Assembly: GCA_902780405.1 (NCBI GenBank)
Contig: CACZFI010000001.1
Location: 372,001-436,000, forward strand
Source of the DNA: an uncultured Lachnospiraceae bacterium
GTDB taxonomy: Bacteria; Bacillota; Clostridia; Lachnospirales; Lachnospiraceae
Direction: 5' to 3'
DNA length: 64,000 bases
Below are positions 7,163 through 15,899 of this stretch, one piece after another; the stretch's first letter is position 1, and each line of letters opens with the position of its first letter. The position numbers and the translations under genes are program-made. The notes under the pieces are model-generated. The model saw nothing but the letters and a program-made list of their open reading frames with translations, ran no database searches and was not told where the DNA came from.

Positions 7163-9817
7163 TTAAGCCAACATGGCCTTTGCTTCGGCAACACCTGCAG
7201 CAAGTGCCGCATCGATTCCGGATGCATCCTTACCGCCGGCCTGCGCCATATTCGGGCGTCCGCCGCCACCGCCGCCGACCATAGGTGCGATCTTCTTGAT
7301 GATGTTACCTGCATGTGCTCCCTTGGCTACAGCGTCATCCGTTGCGGTTACGATCAGGTTGACCTTGCCCTCTGCCTCGGATGCAAGAATCACAACGGCA
7401 CTGCCGAGCTTATTCTTGAAATCATCGCCTAAGTTGCGGAGCGCGTTCATATCTACGTCCTTCATGGATACGGGAAGCACCTTGATGCCGCCGACATCCT
7501 CTGCCGCTGCAAGAGAATCACCTGCCGCATTCTTGGCAAGTTTATCCTTCAAGGACTTGTTCTCGTTCTGGAGTGCTTTGATCTCGGCAAGCATCGCCTC
7601 AATCTTCTCGGTAAGCTTGGCGGGCTCGGACTTCGCTGCAGCTGCCGCTGCTTTTAAGGTTGTCTCAAGCTCGGTGTAGTAAGCCATAGCGCCCGAGGAA
7701 GTAAATGCTTCGATACGTCTTACGCCCGCAGCCACCCCCTGCTCGGATATGATCTTGAAGGTGCTGATGGCGCCTGTATTGTCTACATGTGTACCACCGC
7801 AGAGTTCCTTGGAGAAATCACCCATGGAAACCACGCGCACGCTGTCACCGTACTTCTCGCCGAAGAGTGCCATCGCGCCGGTTGCCTTTGCTTCATCGAG
7901 GCTCATCACAGCGGTTGTTACGGGAATCTCCTCGGAGATCTTTTGATTGACAAGCTCCTCTACCTTGGAAAGCTCTTCCTTCGAGAGTGCCTGGTTGTGT
8001 GTAAAGTCAAAACGAAGTCTGTCTGCATCCACATAGGAACCGGCCTGCTCTACATGATCGCCGAGCACGGTCTTTAACGCCTTCTGAAGCAGGTGGGTTG
8101 CCGAGTGATTGCGGCAGGTAAGCGCTCTTCTCTCCGTATCAACGGAAAGGCTTACCTCATCTCCCACATTCATCTCGCCGGACTCCATATAACCGATATG
8201 TGCGATTTTGTTACCCACGATATGGATGGTGTCTTCTACAACAAATGTACCGTTCGCGGTGGAGATCACACCCTTATCGCCGGACTGACCACCCATCGTG
8301 CCATAGAAGGGAGTTTCCATTGTAATAATGGATCCCGTATCGCCGTCGGACAGGAAGTCGCAGACGACGGATGTGTCCTCACTCTCGTTCTTGGTGATGG
8401 CATATACTTTGGATGTAAGCTCTGTCTTATCGTAACCGTCAAATACGGTAGAAACGCTTGTGTCAAGCTGCTCGTACACGGTTGCATCCGCACCCATGTA
8501 GTTGCTTACCTTACGTGCATTTCTTGCACGTTCCTTCTGCTGCTTCATCTCGGAAGCAAATCCGTCCTCATCTACGGAAATACCAGCCTCCTCGAGGATC
8601 TCCTTGGTAAGATCGATCGGGAATCCGTAAGTATCGTACAGCTTGAATGCCTTCTCGCCGGAAAGAACCTTGGTGCCGGACGCCTGAAGTTCTTCCTGGT
8701 AGGTTGCGAGGATGGAAAGTCCCTGATCGATGGTCTTGTTGAAGTTCTTCTCCTCCGTATCAAGGGTTGCAAAGATATGTGCCTGCTTTTCGGCAAGTTC
8801 AGGATAAGCATCCTTGGATACTTCGATCACAGTGCGGGAAAGCTCTGCAAGGAAGTTTCCCTTGATGCCGAGAAGTCTTCCGTGTCTTGCCGCACGGCGA
8901 AGCAGACGGCGAAGCACGTAGCCTCTTCCCTCGTTGGAAGGAAGAATACCGTCGCTGGTCATAAATGTAACGGAACGGATGTGATCTGTGATCAGTCGGA
9001 TGGATACATCCTTCTTGTCATCGGTCTGATAAGTAACACCCGCAAGTTCACATACCTTATCGCGAAGCGCCTTGATGGTGTCTACATCAAAGATGGAGTC
9101 CACATCCTGAACCACAACCGCAAGACGCTCAAGTCCCATACCCGTATCGATGTTCTTTTGAACAAGCTCGGTGTAATTGCCCTTGCCGTCGTTTTCGAAC
9201 TGTGTGAACACGTTGTTCCAGACTTCCATATAACGATCGCAGTCACAGCCCACCTTACAGTCGGGCTTGCCGCAACCAAATCTCTCGCCTCTGTCATAAT
9301 ATACCTCGGAACAGGGACCGCAGGGACCTGCGCCATGCTCCCAGAAATTGTCTTCCTTGCCGAATTTGAAGATACGGTCTGCATCCACGCCGATCTTCTT
9401 GTTCCAGATATCAAAAGCCTGATCGTCATCTAAGTATACGGAAGGATAAAGTCTGTCCTTATCGAGTCCGACCACCTCGGTCAGAAACTCCCAGGTCCAG
9501 GTGATGGCTTCCTCCTTGAAATAATCTCCGAAGGAGAAGTTGCCGAGCATCTCGAAGAAGGTACCGTGTCTGGCTGTCTTTCCGACATTCTCGATATCTC
9601 CGGTACGGATACACTTCTGGCAGGTGGTCACTCTTCTTCTGGGCGGAACCTCCTGTCCGGTAAAGTAAGGCTTCAAGGGTGCCATACCGGAATTGATCAG
9701 CAATAAGCTGTTGTCATTGTGTGGAATCAAAGAGAAACTGTTTAATTTGAGATGTTCCTTACTCTCAAAAAATGAAAGGAACATAGATCTGAGTTCGTTT
9801 ACACCGTACTTCTTCAC
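7163..9817 (-). CDS. alaS: Alanine--tRNA ligase
   Basis: Charges tRNA-Ala; 884 residues, the normal length. The class II catalytic core occupies about 1-440 (LINSGMAPLKPYF, GNFSFGDYFKEEAI, VYLDDDQAF). The editing domain carries the zinc-binding HSATHLL motif near 565 and CGGTHV near 665. The C-terminal DHHA1 domain ends with the GGGGGGRPNMAQAGGKD motif near 855-870. The start is GTG at 9815-9817 with GGAGG about 11 bases upstream; no better ATG is in frame. There is no T-box leader: only 18 bp separates it from a small membrane protein gene, so expression comes from the promoter of that unit or from the his operon. Confidence 0.97.
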   Translation of the reverse strand: MKKYGVNELRSMFLSFFESKEHLKLNSFSLIPHNDNSLLLINSGMAPLKPYFTGQEVPPRRRVTTCQKCIRTGDIENVGKTARHGTFFEMLGNFSFGDYFKEEAITWTWEFLTEVVGLDKDRLYPSVYLDDDQAFDIWNKKIGVDADRIFKFGKEDNFWEHGAGPCGPCSEVYYDRGERFGCGKPDCKVGCDCDRYMEVWNNVFTQFENDGKGNYTELVQKNIDTGMGLERLAVVVQDVDSIFDVDTIKALRDKVCELAGVTYQTDDKKDVSIRLITDHIRSVTFMTSDGILPSNEGRGYVLRRLLRRAARHGRLLGIKGNFLAELSRTVIEVSKDAYPELAEKQAHIFATLDTEEKNFNKTIDQGLSILATYQEELQASGTKVLSGEKAFKLYDTYGFPIDLTKEILEEAGISVDEDGFASEMKQQKERARNARKVSNYMGADATVYEQLDTSVSTVFDGYDKTELTSKVYAITKNESEDTSVVCDFLSDGDTGSIITMETPFYGTMGGQSGDKGVISTANGTFVVEDTIHIVGNKIAHIGYMESGEMNVGDEVSLSVDTERRALTCRNHSATHLLQKALKTVLGDHVEQAGSYVDADRLRFDFTHNQALSKEELSKVEELVNQKISEEIPVTTAVMSLDEAKATGAMALFGEKYGDSVRVVSMGDFSKELCGGTHVDNTGAISTFKIISEQGVAAGVRRIEAFTSSGAMAYYTELETTLKAAAAAAKSEPAKLTEKIEAMLAEIKALQNENKSLKDKLAKNAAGDSLAAAEDVGGIKVLPVSMKDVDMNALRNLGDDFKNKLGSAVVILASEAEGKVNLIVTATDDAVAKGAHAGNIIKKIAPMVGGGGGGRPNMAQAGGKDASGIDAALAAGVAEAKAMLA

Positions 9818-9835
9818 GTCAAAATATCCTCCGGT

Positions 9836-9973
9836 TTATTCGTTGCTTTCCTGTGCTTTTTGATCCTTGTTCGCACGGATTTTTTTCCCTACGATGATGC
9901 CGCATGCCGCACAGAGAATCATTGCAAAAAACTTAAACAAATAGGTAAAGAGTTCATACAATACTGCTGTCAT
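9836..9973 (-). CDS. Small membrane protein (45 aa), unknown function
   Basis: A 45-residue reading frame beginning MTAVLYELFTYLFKFFAMI, one hydrophobic segment (about residues 4-29) and a short charged tail KKIRANKDQKAQESNE, so a single-pass membrane peptide with a probable cytoplasmic basic end. The ATG at 9971-9973 has AGGAGGTATTCTT upstream, a strong ribosome binding site at good spacing. It lies 24 bp after the HisIE gene and 18 bp before alaS, so it is translated in the same transcript. I do not recognise the family. The strong ribosome binding site and tight spacing argue that it is real. Confidence 0.75.
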   Translation of the reverse strand: MTAVLYELFTYLFKFFAMILCAACGIIVGKKIRANKDQKAQESNE

Positions 9974-9997
9974 AAGAATACCTCCTGATGATCATGC

Positions 9998-11263
9998 TTA
10001 CTTTCTGCGCTGTGACAATTCGCCGACAACGTCGTCCCAGGTTACTCCTCTTTCTACCATAAGCACCATGGCATGATAGAGGAAATCCGAAAGCTCATAC
10101 TTTATCTCTTCGGGATCGGGATTCTTCGCTGCGATCACAAGCTCCGTAGCTTCCTCACCCACCTTCTTTAATATCTTATCGATACCCTTGTCGAAGAGAT
10201 AGGTGGTGTAGGAGCCTTCCTTCGGATGCTCTTTTCGATCAGCGATAATCTCGTACTCCTCCGTGAATACCTGGAGGGGATTGGTTTTATTGTACTCCTT
10301 GCGCACCAGGTCCGTAAAGAAACAGGTCGGGCTGCCGGTATGGCAGGCCGGTCCGATCTGGGAAACCTGTGCAAGGATCGTATCCTTGTCGCAATCGATC
10401 GTAAGTGCCTTCACGAACTGGAAGTGTCCGCTGGTCTCACCCTTGGTCCAAAGCGTCTTGCGGCTTCTGCTGTAATATGTCATACGGCCCGTACGAATCG
10501 TCTTCTTGAACGCTTCCTCGTTCATATAGGCAACCATCAAAACCTCTTTGGTCTTGTAGTGCTGCGCCACCACGGGAACGAGTCCCTGGTCATCCGTCTT
10601 AAACTCGGAAAAAGCAAGGCTGCTCTCAAAGAGATTCACGGGAAGATGCGCTTCCTTGCAGGCCTGCTTGATATCCATGATGTCATGTCTTTGGATCTGC
10701 TTTAAGCTCACGGTCTCTGCCTCGGTATTCGCAAGCATATTGGCGATGGCGGCAGGATCCTCCTCCGAGGTCTGACAGATCACCGGAAGTCCGACTTCAC
10801 GACGAATCCGCTTGGCAAGTTTCTCATAATCATCGACCTTCTTGCTCTGGATCAAAAGAAGTTCTCCCGCTCCGTTCTCTCTGAGGCTCTTGCCGTAGGC
10901 TACGGGATCCTCGCAGGTAGAAAGATCGATGGTCACGATGATGCGCTCCGCACCGAAACGATCGGATGCTTCCTTTACGATGCCGATATCGATCAAAGGT
11001 GCCGTCTTCATGCAGACCTTGATCGCACCCGCATATAAAAGCTTTTTGATATCCTCAAGGCGTCTGACGCCTCCGCACGCGATTAGAGGCACATCCACCT
11101 GTCTGGTGATCTCCTTGATCAGTGCGATGTTTTTGTCAATATCCTCACGTTCGCAGGAACTGTCGAAAAATGCGATCTCATCCGCACCCGCATCGTTGTA
11201 GAACAATGCGTCCTCTACGGGATGCTCCATAGATACGCAGGGAATGATCTTTTTGTAATCCAT
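9998..11263 (-). CDS. hisI: HisF-like/HisI/HisE fusion (phosphoribosyl-AMP cyclohydrolase and phosphoribosyl-ATP diphosphatase)
   Basis: A 421-residue histidine biosynthesis protein with three parts. Residues 1-215 resemble the HisF/HisA beta-alpha barrel ([40 protein letters not shown]). Residues 222-325 are HisI, with zinc and magnesium ligands in DCDKD at 290-294 and Cys307/Cys314 in [12 protein letters not shown]. Residues 335-421 are HisE, with [14 protein letters not shown]. HisI and HisE perform steps two and three of the pathway. In the barrel the position of the first catalytic Asp of HisF (Asp11) is Ser11, while the second (Asp113 in TIDLS) remains, and the phosphate loop after strand 1 is shortened. 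The barrel is therefore probably not a working cyclase. Start ATG has GGAGGAGCGACA before it. Confidence 0.93.
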   Translation of the reverse strand: MDYKKIIPCVSMEHPVEDALFYNDAGADEIAFFDSSCEREDIDKNIALIKEITRQVDVPLIACGGVRRLEDIKKLLYAGAIKVCMKTAPLIDIGIVKEASDRFGAERIIVTIDLSTCEDPVAYGKSLRENGAGELLLIQSKKVDDYEKLAKRIRREVGLPVICQTSEEDPAAIANMLANTEAETVSLKQIQRHDIMDIKQACKEAHLPVNLFESSLAFSEFKTDDQGLVPVVAQHYKTKEVLMVAYMNEEAFKKTIRTGRMTYYSRSRKTLWTKGETSGHFQFVKALTIDCDKDTILAQVSQIGPACHTGSPTCFFTDLVRKEYNKTNPLQVFTEEYEIIADRKEHPKEGSYTTYLFDKGIDKILKKVGEEATELVIAAKNPDPEEIKYELSDFLYHAMVLMVERGVTWDDVVGELSQRRK

Positions 11264-11275
11264 TGTCGCTCCTCC

Positions 11276-11869
11276 TTACAGGCTGCCCTTGGTTGATAAT
11301 ACCTTGCCATCGTTTCTTTCGTCGATGGAGGTCGCCTCATCAAGAGACTTTGCAAATGCCTTGAATGCCGCCTCGATGATGTGGTGATTGTTGCTGCCGC
11401 TCACCTGCTTTAAATGCAGATTCATGCCGGCGCTGTAGGAAACGGCATAGAAGAACTCCTTCACCATCTCCGTGTCAAAATATCCCACCTGGGGAACCGT
11501 AAGATTTAAATCATAGGAAAGGTACGGTCTGCCGGACAGATCGATGGCAGCCATCACTAAAGTTTCATCCATCGGAAGAAGAAACGAACCGTAGCGACGT
11601 ATGCCCGCCTTGTCTCCGAGCGCCTTCTTGATAGCCTCTCCGAGCACAATACCTGTATCCTCAATGGTGTGATGCGAGTCCACATAAAGGTCTCCGGCCA
11701 CTTTTACATTGAGGTCGAAAAATCCGTGCTTCGCAAAGCTCTGGAGCATGTGATCCAGAAAGCCGATACCCGTGTCAACGGTGGCAACTCCGGTTCCGTC
11801 CAGAACAAGTTCAAGCTGGATATCCGTTTCATTGGTCTTGCGGTTCACTGTCGCTGTTCTCTTCTCCAA
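11276..11869 (-). CDS. hisB: Imidazoleglycerol-phosphate dehydratase
   Basis: Catalyses the sixth step of histidine synthesis, dehydrating imidazole glycerol phosphate. The 197-residue stand-alone form carries the metal-binding motifs FLDHMLQSFAKHG (about 42-54), DSHHTIEDTGI near 68 and the second set SNNHHIIEAAFKA near 163. No phosphatase domain is fused. The start is TTG at 11867-11869 with GGAAGGGATCACC just upstream; no in-frame ATG precedes it. It lies 12 bp before the HisIE gene and has its own consensus promoter in the 74-bp gap after hisD. Confidence 0.96.
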   Translation of the reverse strand: MEKRTATVNRKTNETDIQLELVLDGTGVATVDTGIGFLDHMLQSFAKHGFFDLNVKVAGDLYVDSHHTIEDTGIVLGEAIKKALGDKAGIRRYGSFLLPMDETLVMAAIDLSGRPYLSYDLNLTVPQVGYFDTEMVKEFFYAVSYSAGMNLHLKQVSGSNNHHIIEAAFKAFAKSLDEATSIDERNDGKVLSTKGSL

Positions 11870-11904
11870 GGTGATCCCTTCCTTCTATAAAATGTACTTC
11901 TCAA

Positions 11905-11933
11905 ATTATATGGTTGCTTCGAAGTTTTGTCAA
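11905..11933 (-). promoter_or_regulatory. Internal sigma-A promoter before hisB
   Basis: Perfect TTGACA (11928-11933), a 17-bp spacer and perfect TATAAT (11905-11910) on the minus strand, between the hisD stop signal region and the hisB TTG start. Confidence 0.85.
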
Positions 11934-11943
11934 CTTTAAGGGC

Positions 11944-13233
11944 TTACTCAAAACGCACGTGAATGGAGTTTGCATGTGCCGTGAGTCCCTCTGCTTTGGC
12001 AAATGTTTCGATATCATCATGCACCTTAGACAGGGCATCCTTTCCATAGAAGATCACGCTGGACTTTTTGATAAAATCGTCCACAGAAAGCGGTGAGAAA
12101 AACTTCGCCGTGCCGTTGGTGGGAAGCACATGGTTCGGTCCGGCAAAATAGTCTCCCAAAGGTTCCGAGCTGTACTCGCCGAGGAAGATGGCACCCGCAT
12201 TCTTGATCTTTGTCATCGTCTCAAACGGATTCTTTGTAACGATCTCCAAATGCTCGCTTGCGATTTCGTTGACCGTGTCGATTGCCTCATCCATAGAGTC
12301 CGCAACCAGAATGAAACCGTAATTGTCAACGGACTTTCTGATGATCTCTTTTCTTTCGAGTACCTCGATAAAGCCCTCGACCTCATCGGATACCTGCTTG
12401 GCAAACTCTTCGGAAGTGGTGACCAGGATGGCGGAAGCCATCTCGTCATGCTCTGCCTGAGAAAGCATATCCGCAGCCACATATCTTGGATTGGCGCTTT
12501 CATCCGCAAGTACCATGACCTCACTCGGTCCGGCCACGGAATCAATACTTACATGACCGAAGACTGCACGCTTTGCAAGCGCCACGAAGATATTGCCGGG
12601 TCCCACGATCTTATCCACTTTCGGGATACTCTCGGTTCCGTATGCCATGGCAGCGATGGCCTGTGCACCGCCGCACTTGTAAATCTCATCAACACCCGCT
12701 TCATGTGCCGCAACCAAAGTCTGCGCATATACCTTGCCTTCGGCATTACAGGGTGTGGTCATAATAATGCGGGGAACGCCCGCAACCTTGGCGGGAATCA
12801 CATTCATAAGAACGGATGAAGGATATGCAGCCTTACCGCCGGGTACGTATACGCCGGCAATCCCGAGGGGTGTCACCTTCTGTCCGAGCATGATACCCGC
12901 AGGATCGGTGTCAAACCAGCTTCTGGTCTTCTGTTTCTCGTGATAGGATCTGATATTGGTGATGGCCTTTCGCATTACGGAAAGGAGTTCCTCGGGAACA
13001 CTCTTATAAGCTTCCTCGATCTCGGTCTCACTCACTCTCACGCTGTCCTTGTCCAGCTTTGCGTGATCGAATTTCTCCGTATAACGAAACAGTGCTTCGT
13101 CTTTATTCTGATGAACATCCGCAACGATCTCTTTGACGGTTGCCTCGAAATCACCGTAGTTGTCCGGGCTTCTCTTTAAGAGTGTTCCCAGGATGTCCTT
13201 TTTGGTTTCCTCTGTTAATTTGACGATTCTCAT
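11944..13233 (-). CDS. hisD: Histidinol dehydrogenase
   Basis: Zinc enzyme for the last two oxidations of histidine synthesis, histidinol to histidine. The 429-residue length is normal. Visible family motifs are [18 protein letters not shown] near 127, [12 protein letters not shown] near 187, [21 protein letters not shown], and [10 protein letters not shown], where the Gln and His bind zinc; GPNHVLPT near 365 completes the site. It overlaps hisG by four bases (13230-13233), showing translational coupling. Confidence 0.97.
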   Translation of the reverse strand: MRIVKLTEETKKDILGTLLKRSPDNYGDFEATVKEIVADVHQNKDEALFRYTEKFDHAKLDKDSVRVSETEIEEAYKSVPEELLSVMRKAITNIRSYHEKQKTRSWFDTDPAGIMLGQKVTPLGIAGVYVPGGKAAYPSSVLMNVIPAKVAGVPRIIMTTPCNAEGKVYAQTLVAAHEAGVDEIYKCGGAQAIAAMAYGTESIPKVDKIVGPGNIFVALAKRAVFGHVSIDSVAGPSEVMVLADESANPRYVAADMLSQAEHDEMASAILVTTSEEFAKQVSDEVEGFIEVLERKEIIRKSVDNYGFILVADSMDEAIDTVNEIASEHLEIVTKNPFETMTKIKNAGAIFLGEYSSEPLGDYFAGPNHVLPTNGTAKFFSPLSVDDFIKKSSVIFYGKDALSKVHDDIETFAKAEGLTAHANSIHVRFE

Positions 13234-13889
13234 GACTTGCCTCCTTCTTCGCTGTCTAAGATCTTCTTCATCTCGTCAAGAAGCTTCACGATTCTGTCAT
13301 GCTGCATCTTCAGGCTGACGCGATTGACACAGACTCTGGCGGAAAGCGGACAGATCTCCTCAAGTACCGTAAGACCGTTCTCCCGAAGGGTGGATCCCGT
13401 CTCTACGATATCCACGATCACCTCGGAAAGATCCACGATCGGTGCAAGTTCCACGGATCCGTTCAGCTTGATGATCTCCACTGTCTGGTTCTTTTTCTCT
13501 GTAAAATAGCTTTTGGCGATGTTCGGGTATTTGCTTGCTACGCGGATGATCTCGTTGCGTGAAAGAAGTTCTCTTGCAGACTCCGGACCGCAGACACACA
13601 TCCTGCACTTGCCGAATCCGAGATCCATCACCTCGTAGAGATCCCTTCCTTCCTCCATAATGGTGTCTTTTCCGACCACACCGCAGTCGGCAGCGCCGTA
13701 CTCCACATAGGTCGGAACATCGGATGCCTTGGCAAGGAAAAATTTCAGTTTATGCTCTTCGTTCACAAAGATCAGCTTTCTTGTATCCGGGTCTAAAGCC
13801 TCGGAGCAGTCGATTCCCATGGAAGAAAAGAGCTTCAGCGTCTTCTTGGCGAGACGTCCCTTAGCAAGCGCAAATGTCAGATATCTCAT
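13230..13889 (-). CDS. hisG: ATP phosphoribosyltransferase catalytic subunit, short form
   Basis: Starts histidine biosynthesis by joining ATP and PRPP. At 219 residues this is the short form (HisG-S), which lacks the C-terminal regulatory ACT-like domain and needs HisZ for activity. The family motif is visible in [18 protein letters not shown] at the N-terminus, with [12 protein letters not shown] near 67 and the PRPP-binding [14 protein letters not shown] near 160. It overlaps the end of hisZ by 29 bp and the start of hisD by 4 bp. Confidence 0.96.
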   Translation of the reverse strand: MRYLTFALAKGRLAKKTLKLFSSMGIDCSEALDPDTRKLIFVNEEHKLKFFLAKASDVPTYVEYGAADCGVVGKDTIMEEGRDLYEVMDLGFGKCRMCVCGPESARELLSRNEIIRVASKYPNIAKSYFTEKKNQTVEIIKLNGSVELAPIVDLSEVIVDIVETGSTLRENGLTVLEEICPLSARVCVNRVSLKMQHDRIVKLLDEMKKILDSEEGGKS

Positions 13890-15084
13890 AGTCTCCGTCC
13901 TCCCTGAAAGTGATCATCTTCTTAAACTGCATACGACCGGCGTACGCTTTGTACTCTTCAATACTGTGCTTGTCGGACTTTCTGACAAGCATGGTGGATT
14001 CTCCGTCGCCTCTTAATTTCTCGGCGAACTTGATGGCAGATTCCTGATTCGATCTGTCGTAAACCACAAGCGCATCGGTATGCGAAATCTCGATGGCAAT
14101 CCTGTTCCTAGAAAGGGCATTCATCAGATCATCCACATAGATGGCAAAACCGACCGCCGGCGCATCCTTGCCGAACTGTGTGAGCAGGTGGTTGTAGCGT
14201 CCGCCGGTAACCACAGCATCACCGGTACCGTAAGTATAACCGCGGAATACAATACCCGTATAATAGTGGAAACGACTGATCATCGAAAGATCAAAGCTCA
14301 CATACTCCGTAAGTCCATAGGAAGAAAGTGCCGCATACACGCTTGTGAGTCTGCGAATCGCCTCAAGGGAGGTCTCGTTCTTCACAAGGGATCTTGCATC
14401 CTCCAAGATCTCGGCATTGCCGAACAGTCTGTCGAGGGATGAGAATACCTTCTTCGTTGAATCGTCGATGGAAAGCTTCTCGATATAATCCGAAAGTCCG
14501 TAGAAATTTTTGTCGGAAATGTATGCGCGGATACGCTTCTCCTCCGCATCTCCGAAGCCCGCTTCCTCAATCAGCCCCTTAAAGAAGGATACGTCTCCGA
14601 TCTCAATCTGAAACTCGTGAAGTCCCGCAGCAAGAAGACAGTTGATCACACATGCGATGCTGTCTGCATCGGAGGCGGAACTGTCATCGTTGATCATCTC
14701 TCCGCCGATCTGCGTAAATTCGGAAAGCTTGCCCTGATGCTGATGCGCATTCACAAAGCACTTTCCTTCATAAGAAAGGCGTACCGGAAGCGCTTCGTCC
14801 GCGTAATACTTGGCCACGGATCTTGCGATGCTGGGAGTGATATCGGGTCGAAGAACCAGGGTTTCGTTATTTCTGTCGAAGAACTTGTACATTTCGTTCG
14901 ACGGCGCCGATCCGATCTCCATATTAAAAATGTCGAAAAATTCAAAAGAAGGCGTCTCAATATCCTGGTAGCCGAAACGGGATAATACATCGTGAATCTT
15001 TCCCGTAATCGTCTGTTTCTTCTTCATCTCGTCACCATAGATATCTCTGACACCTTCCGGCGTTTGAAGCAATTTTTCGTTCAT
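13861..15084 (-). CDS. hisZ: ATP phosphoribosyltransferase regulatory subunit HisZ
   Basis: A histidyl-tRNA synthetase paralogue that activates short HisG and confers histidine feedback. About 407 residues, with class II motifs [13 protein letters not shown] at the N-terminus, [14 protein letters not shown] (motif 2 region) and [19 protein letters not shown] near 290, but no anticodon-binding domain of the normal kind. I placed the start at ATG 15082-15084 ([11 protein letters not shown]): AAGGAG lies seven bases before it, whereas the longer reading frame adds ten residues without a ribosome binding site. It could in principle be HisS, but its place beside short hisG and the degenerate C-terminus favour HisZ. 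It opens the his operon. Confidence 0.9.
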   Translation of the reverse strand: MNEKLLQTPEGVRDIYGDEMKKKQTITGKIHDVLSRFGYQDIETPSFEFFDIFNMEIGSAPSNEMYKFFDRNNETLVLRPDITPSIARSVAKYYADEALPVRLSYEGKCFVNAHQHQGKLSEFTQIGGEMINDDSSASDADSIACVINCLLAAGLHEFQIEIGDVSFFKGLIEEAGFGDAEEKRIRAYISDKNFYGLSDYIEKLSIDDSTKKVFSSLDRLFGNAEILEDARSLVKNETSLEAIRRLTSVYAALSSYGLTEYVSFDLSMISRFHYYTGIVFRGYTYGTGDAVVTGGRYNHLLTQFGKDAPAVGFAIYVDDLMNALSRNRIAIEISHTDALVVYDRSNQESAIKFAEKLRGDGESTMLVRKSDKHSIEEYKAYAGRMQFKKMITFREDGDYEISDICAC

Positions 15085-15119
15085 GCCATGTCTCCTTCTC
15101 AAAAACTCATGCACTCCCT

Positions 15120-15148
15120 ATTTTCTTATACATTTTCAATAATGTCAA
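15120..15148 (-). promoter_or_regulatory. Candidate promoter of the his operon
   Basis: On the minus strand TTGACA (15143-15148) is followed after 17 bp by GAAAAT (15120-15125), a weak -10. It lies 35 bp upstream of the hisZ start. No T-box or leader peptide is visible in the short leader. Confidence 0.4.
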
Positions 15149-15156
15149 GCATACGT

Positions 15157-15185
15157 TTGCATTTCTCGAACAAATGTGCTATACT
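15157..15185 (+). promoter_or_regulatory. lexA promoter
   Basis: TTGCAT (15157-15162), a 17-bp spacer and TATACT (15180-15185), followed by AAGGAGGT (15221-15228) and ATG at 15234. The spacer holds the LexA box. Confidence 0.8.
15167..15180. promoter_or_regulatory. LexA operator (SOS box)
   Basis: CGAACAAATGTGCT matches the Gram-positive SOS consensus CGAAC-N4-GTTCG fully in the left half and three of five bases in the right half. It covers the spacer and the first base of the -10, so bound LexA would block its own promoter. A weaker site GAAACAAACATTCG follows at 15195-15208. Confidence 0.7.
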
Positions 15186-15233
15186 GTCACAAAAGAAACA
15201 AACATTCGATTTTTATCATAAAGGAGGTCACTT

Positions 15234-15860
15234 ATGCCATCCGCGAAATTATCCGCAAAACAACAGGAGATCCTCTCCTACATGAAGCAGTGTATCCTTG
15301 AAAAGGGCTACCCTCCCGCTGTCCGGGAGATCTGTGAAGCCGTTCACTTAAAGTCCACTTCATCCGTACATGCGCATCTTGAAACACTCGAGGAGAAGGG
15401 GTATATCCGCAAGGATCCCACTAAGCCGAGAGCCATTGAGATTCTTGACGATACCTTCAATCTCTCCCGTCGCGAACTGGTACAGCTTCCCATCATCGGT
15501 ACGGTCACCTGTGGCGGTCCCATCCTCGCTCAGGAGAACATTGACGGTTACTTTCCGCTTCCTCCAGAATATCTGCGCACCACTTCCTCGACAACCTTTA
15601 TGCTGCGCGTGAAGGGTGACAGTATGATCGGCGCGGGTATCTTTGACGGAGACCTTGTGATGGTGGAACAGACCTCTACAGCCAGAAACTCCGAGATCGT
15701 GGTTGCATTGATCGATGACGAAGCCACTGTCAAAAGATACTACAAAGAGAACGGCTACTACCGACTTCAGCCCGAGAACGACAGCATGGATCCCATCATC
15801 GTGAACGGTGAACTCTCCATCCTCGGTCGCGTTGTCGGACTCTTCCGCGCATTTATCTGA
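15234..15860 (+). CDS. lexA: LexA repressor
   Basis: SOS repressor and self-cleaving serine protease of 208 residues; the only plus-strand gene in the window. Residues 1-70 form the winged helix DNA-binding domain (SAKQQEILSYMKQCI, YPPAVREICEAVHLKSTSS). The catalytic dyad is Ser130 in GDSMIGAGI and Lys167 in ATVKRYY. The self-cleavage site, normally Ala-Gly, reads Cys93-Gly94 in TVTCGGPILA. It is divergent from hisZ, has an overlapping LexA box in its promoter, an AAGGAGGT ribosome binding site, and a strong terminator directly after its stop. Confidence 0.96.
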   Translation: MPSAKLSAKQQEILSYMKQCILEKGYPPAVREICEAVHLKSTSSVHAHLETLEEKGYIRKDPTKPRAIEILDDTFNLSRRELVQLPIIGTVTCGGPILAQENIDGYFPLPPEYLRTTSSTTFMLRVKGDSMIGAGIFDGDLVMVEQTSTARNSEIVVALIDDEATVKRYYKENGYYRLQPENDSMDPIIVNGELSILGRVVGLFRAFI

Positions 15861-15868
15861 CAGACACC

Positions 15869-15899
15869 AAAAAGGACGAGCAAGCACTCGTCCTTTTTT
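15869..15899 (+). terminator. Bidirectional terminator between lexA and the HD-GYP gene
   Basis: A ten-bp stem (15871-15880 with 15887-15896) is flanked by A and T runs on both sides, so it can stop both the plus-strand lexA transcript and the minus-strand transcript. It overlaps the last codon of the HD-GYP gene. Confidence 0.88.

Noticed and set aside
7100..7165. CtsR or CIRCE operator before clpP
   Set aside because: No GGTCAAA direct repeats or CIRCE inverted repeat found in the alaS-clpP gap.
8093..9433. Plus-strand reading frame of 446 codons opposite alaS
   Set aside because: Codon-bias shadow of alaS; no ribosome binding site, and the predicted protein is Cys/His-rich with no recognisable fold.
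9818..9997. T-box riboswitch before alaS
   Set aside because: The gap is occupied by a small gene and short spacers; no specifier loop, T-box sequence or terminator seen.
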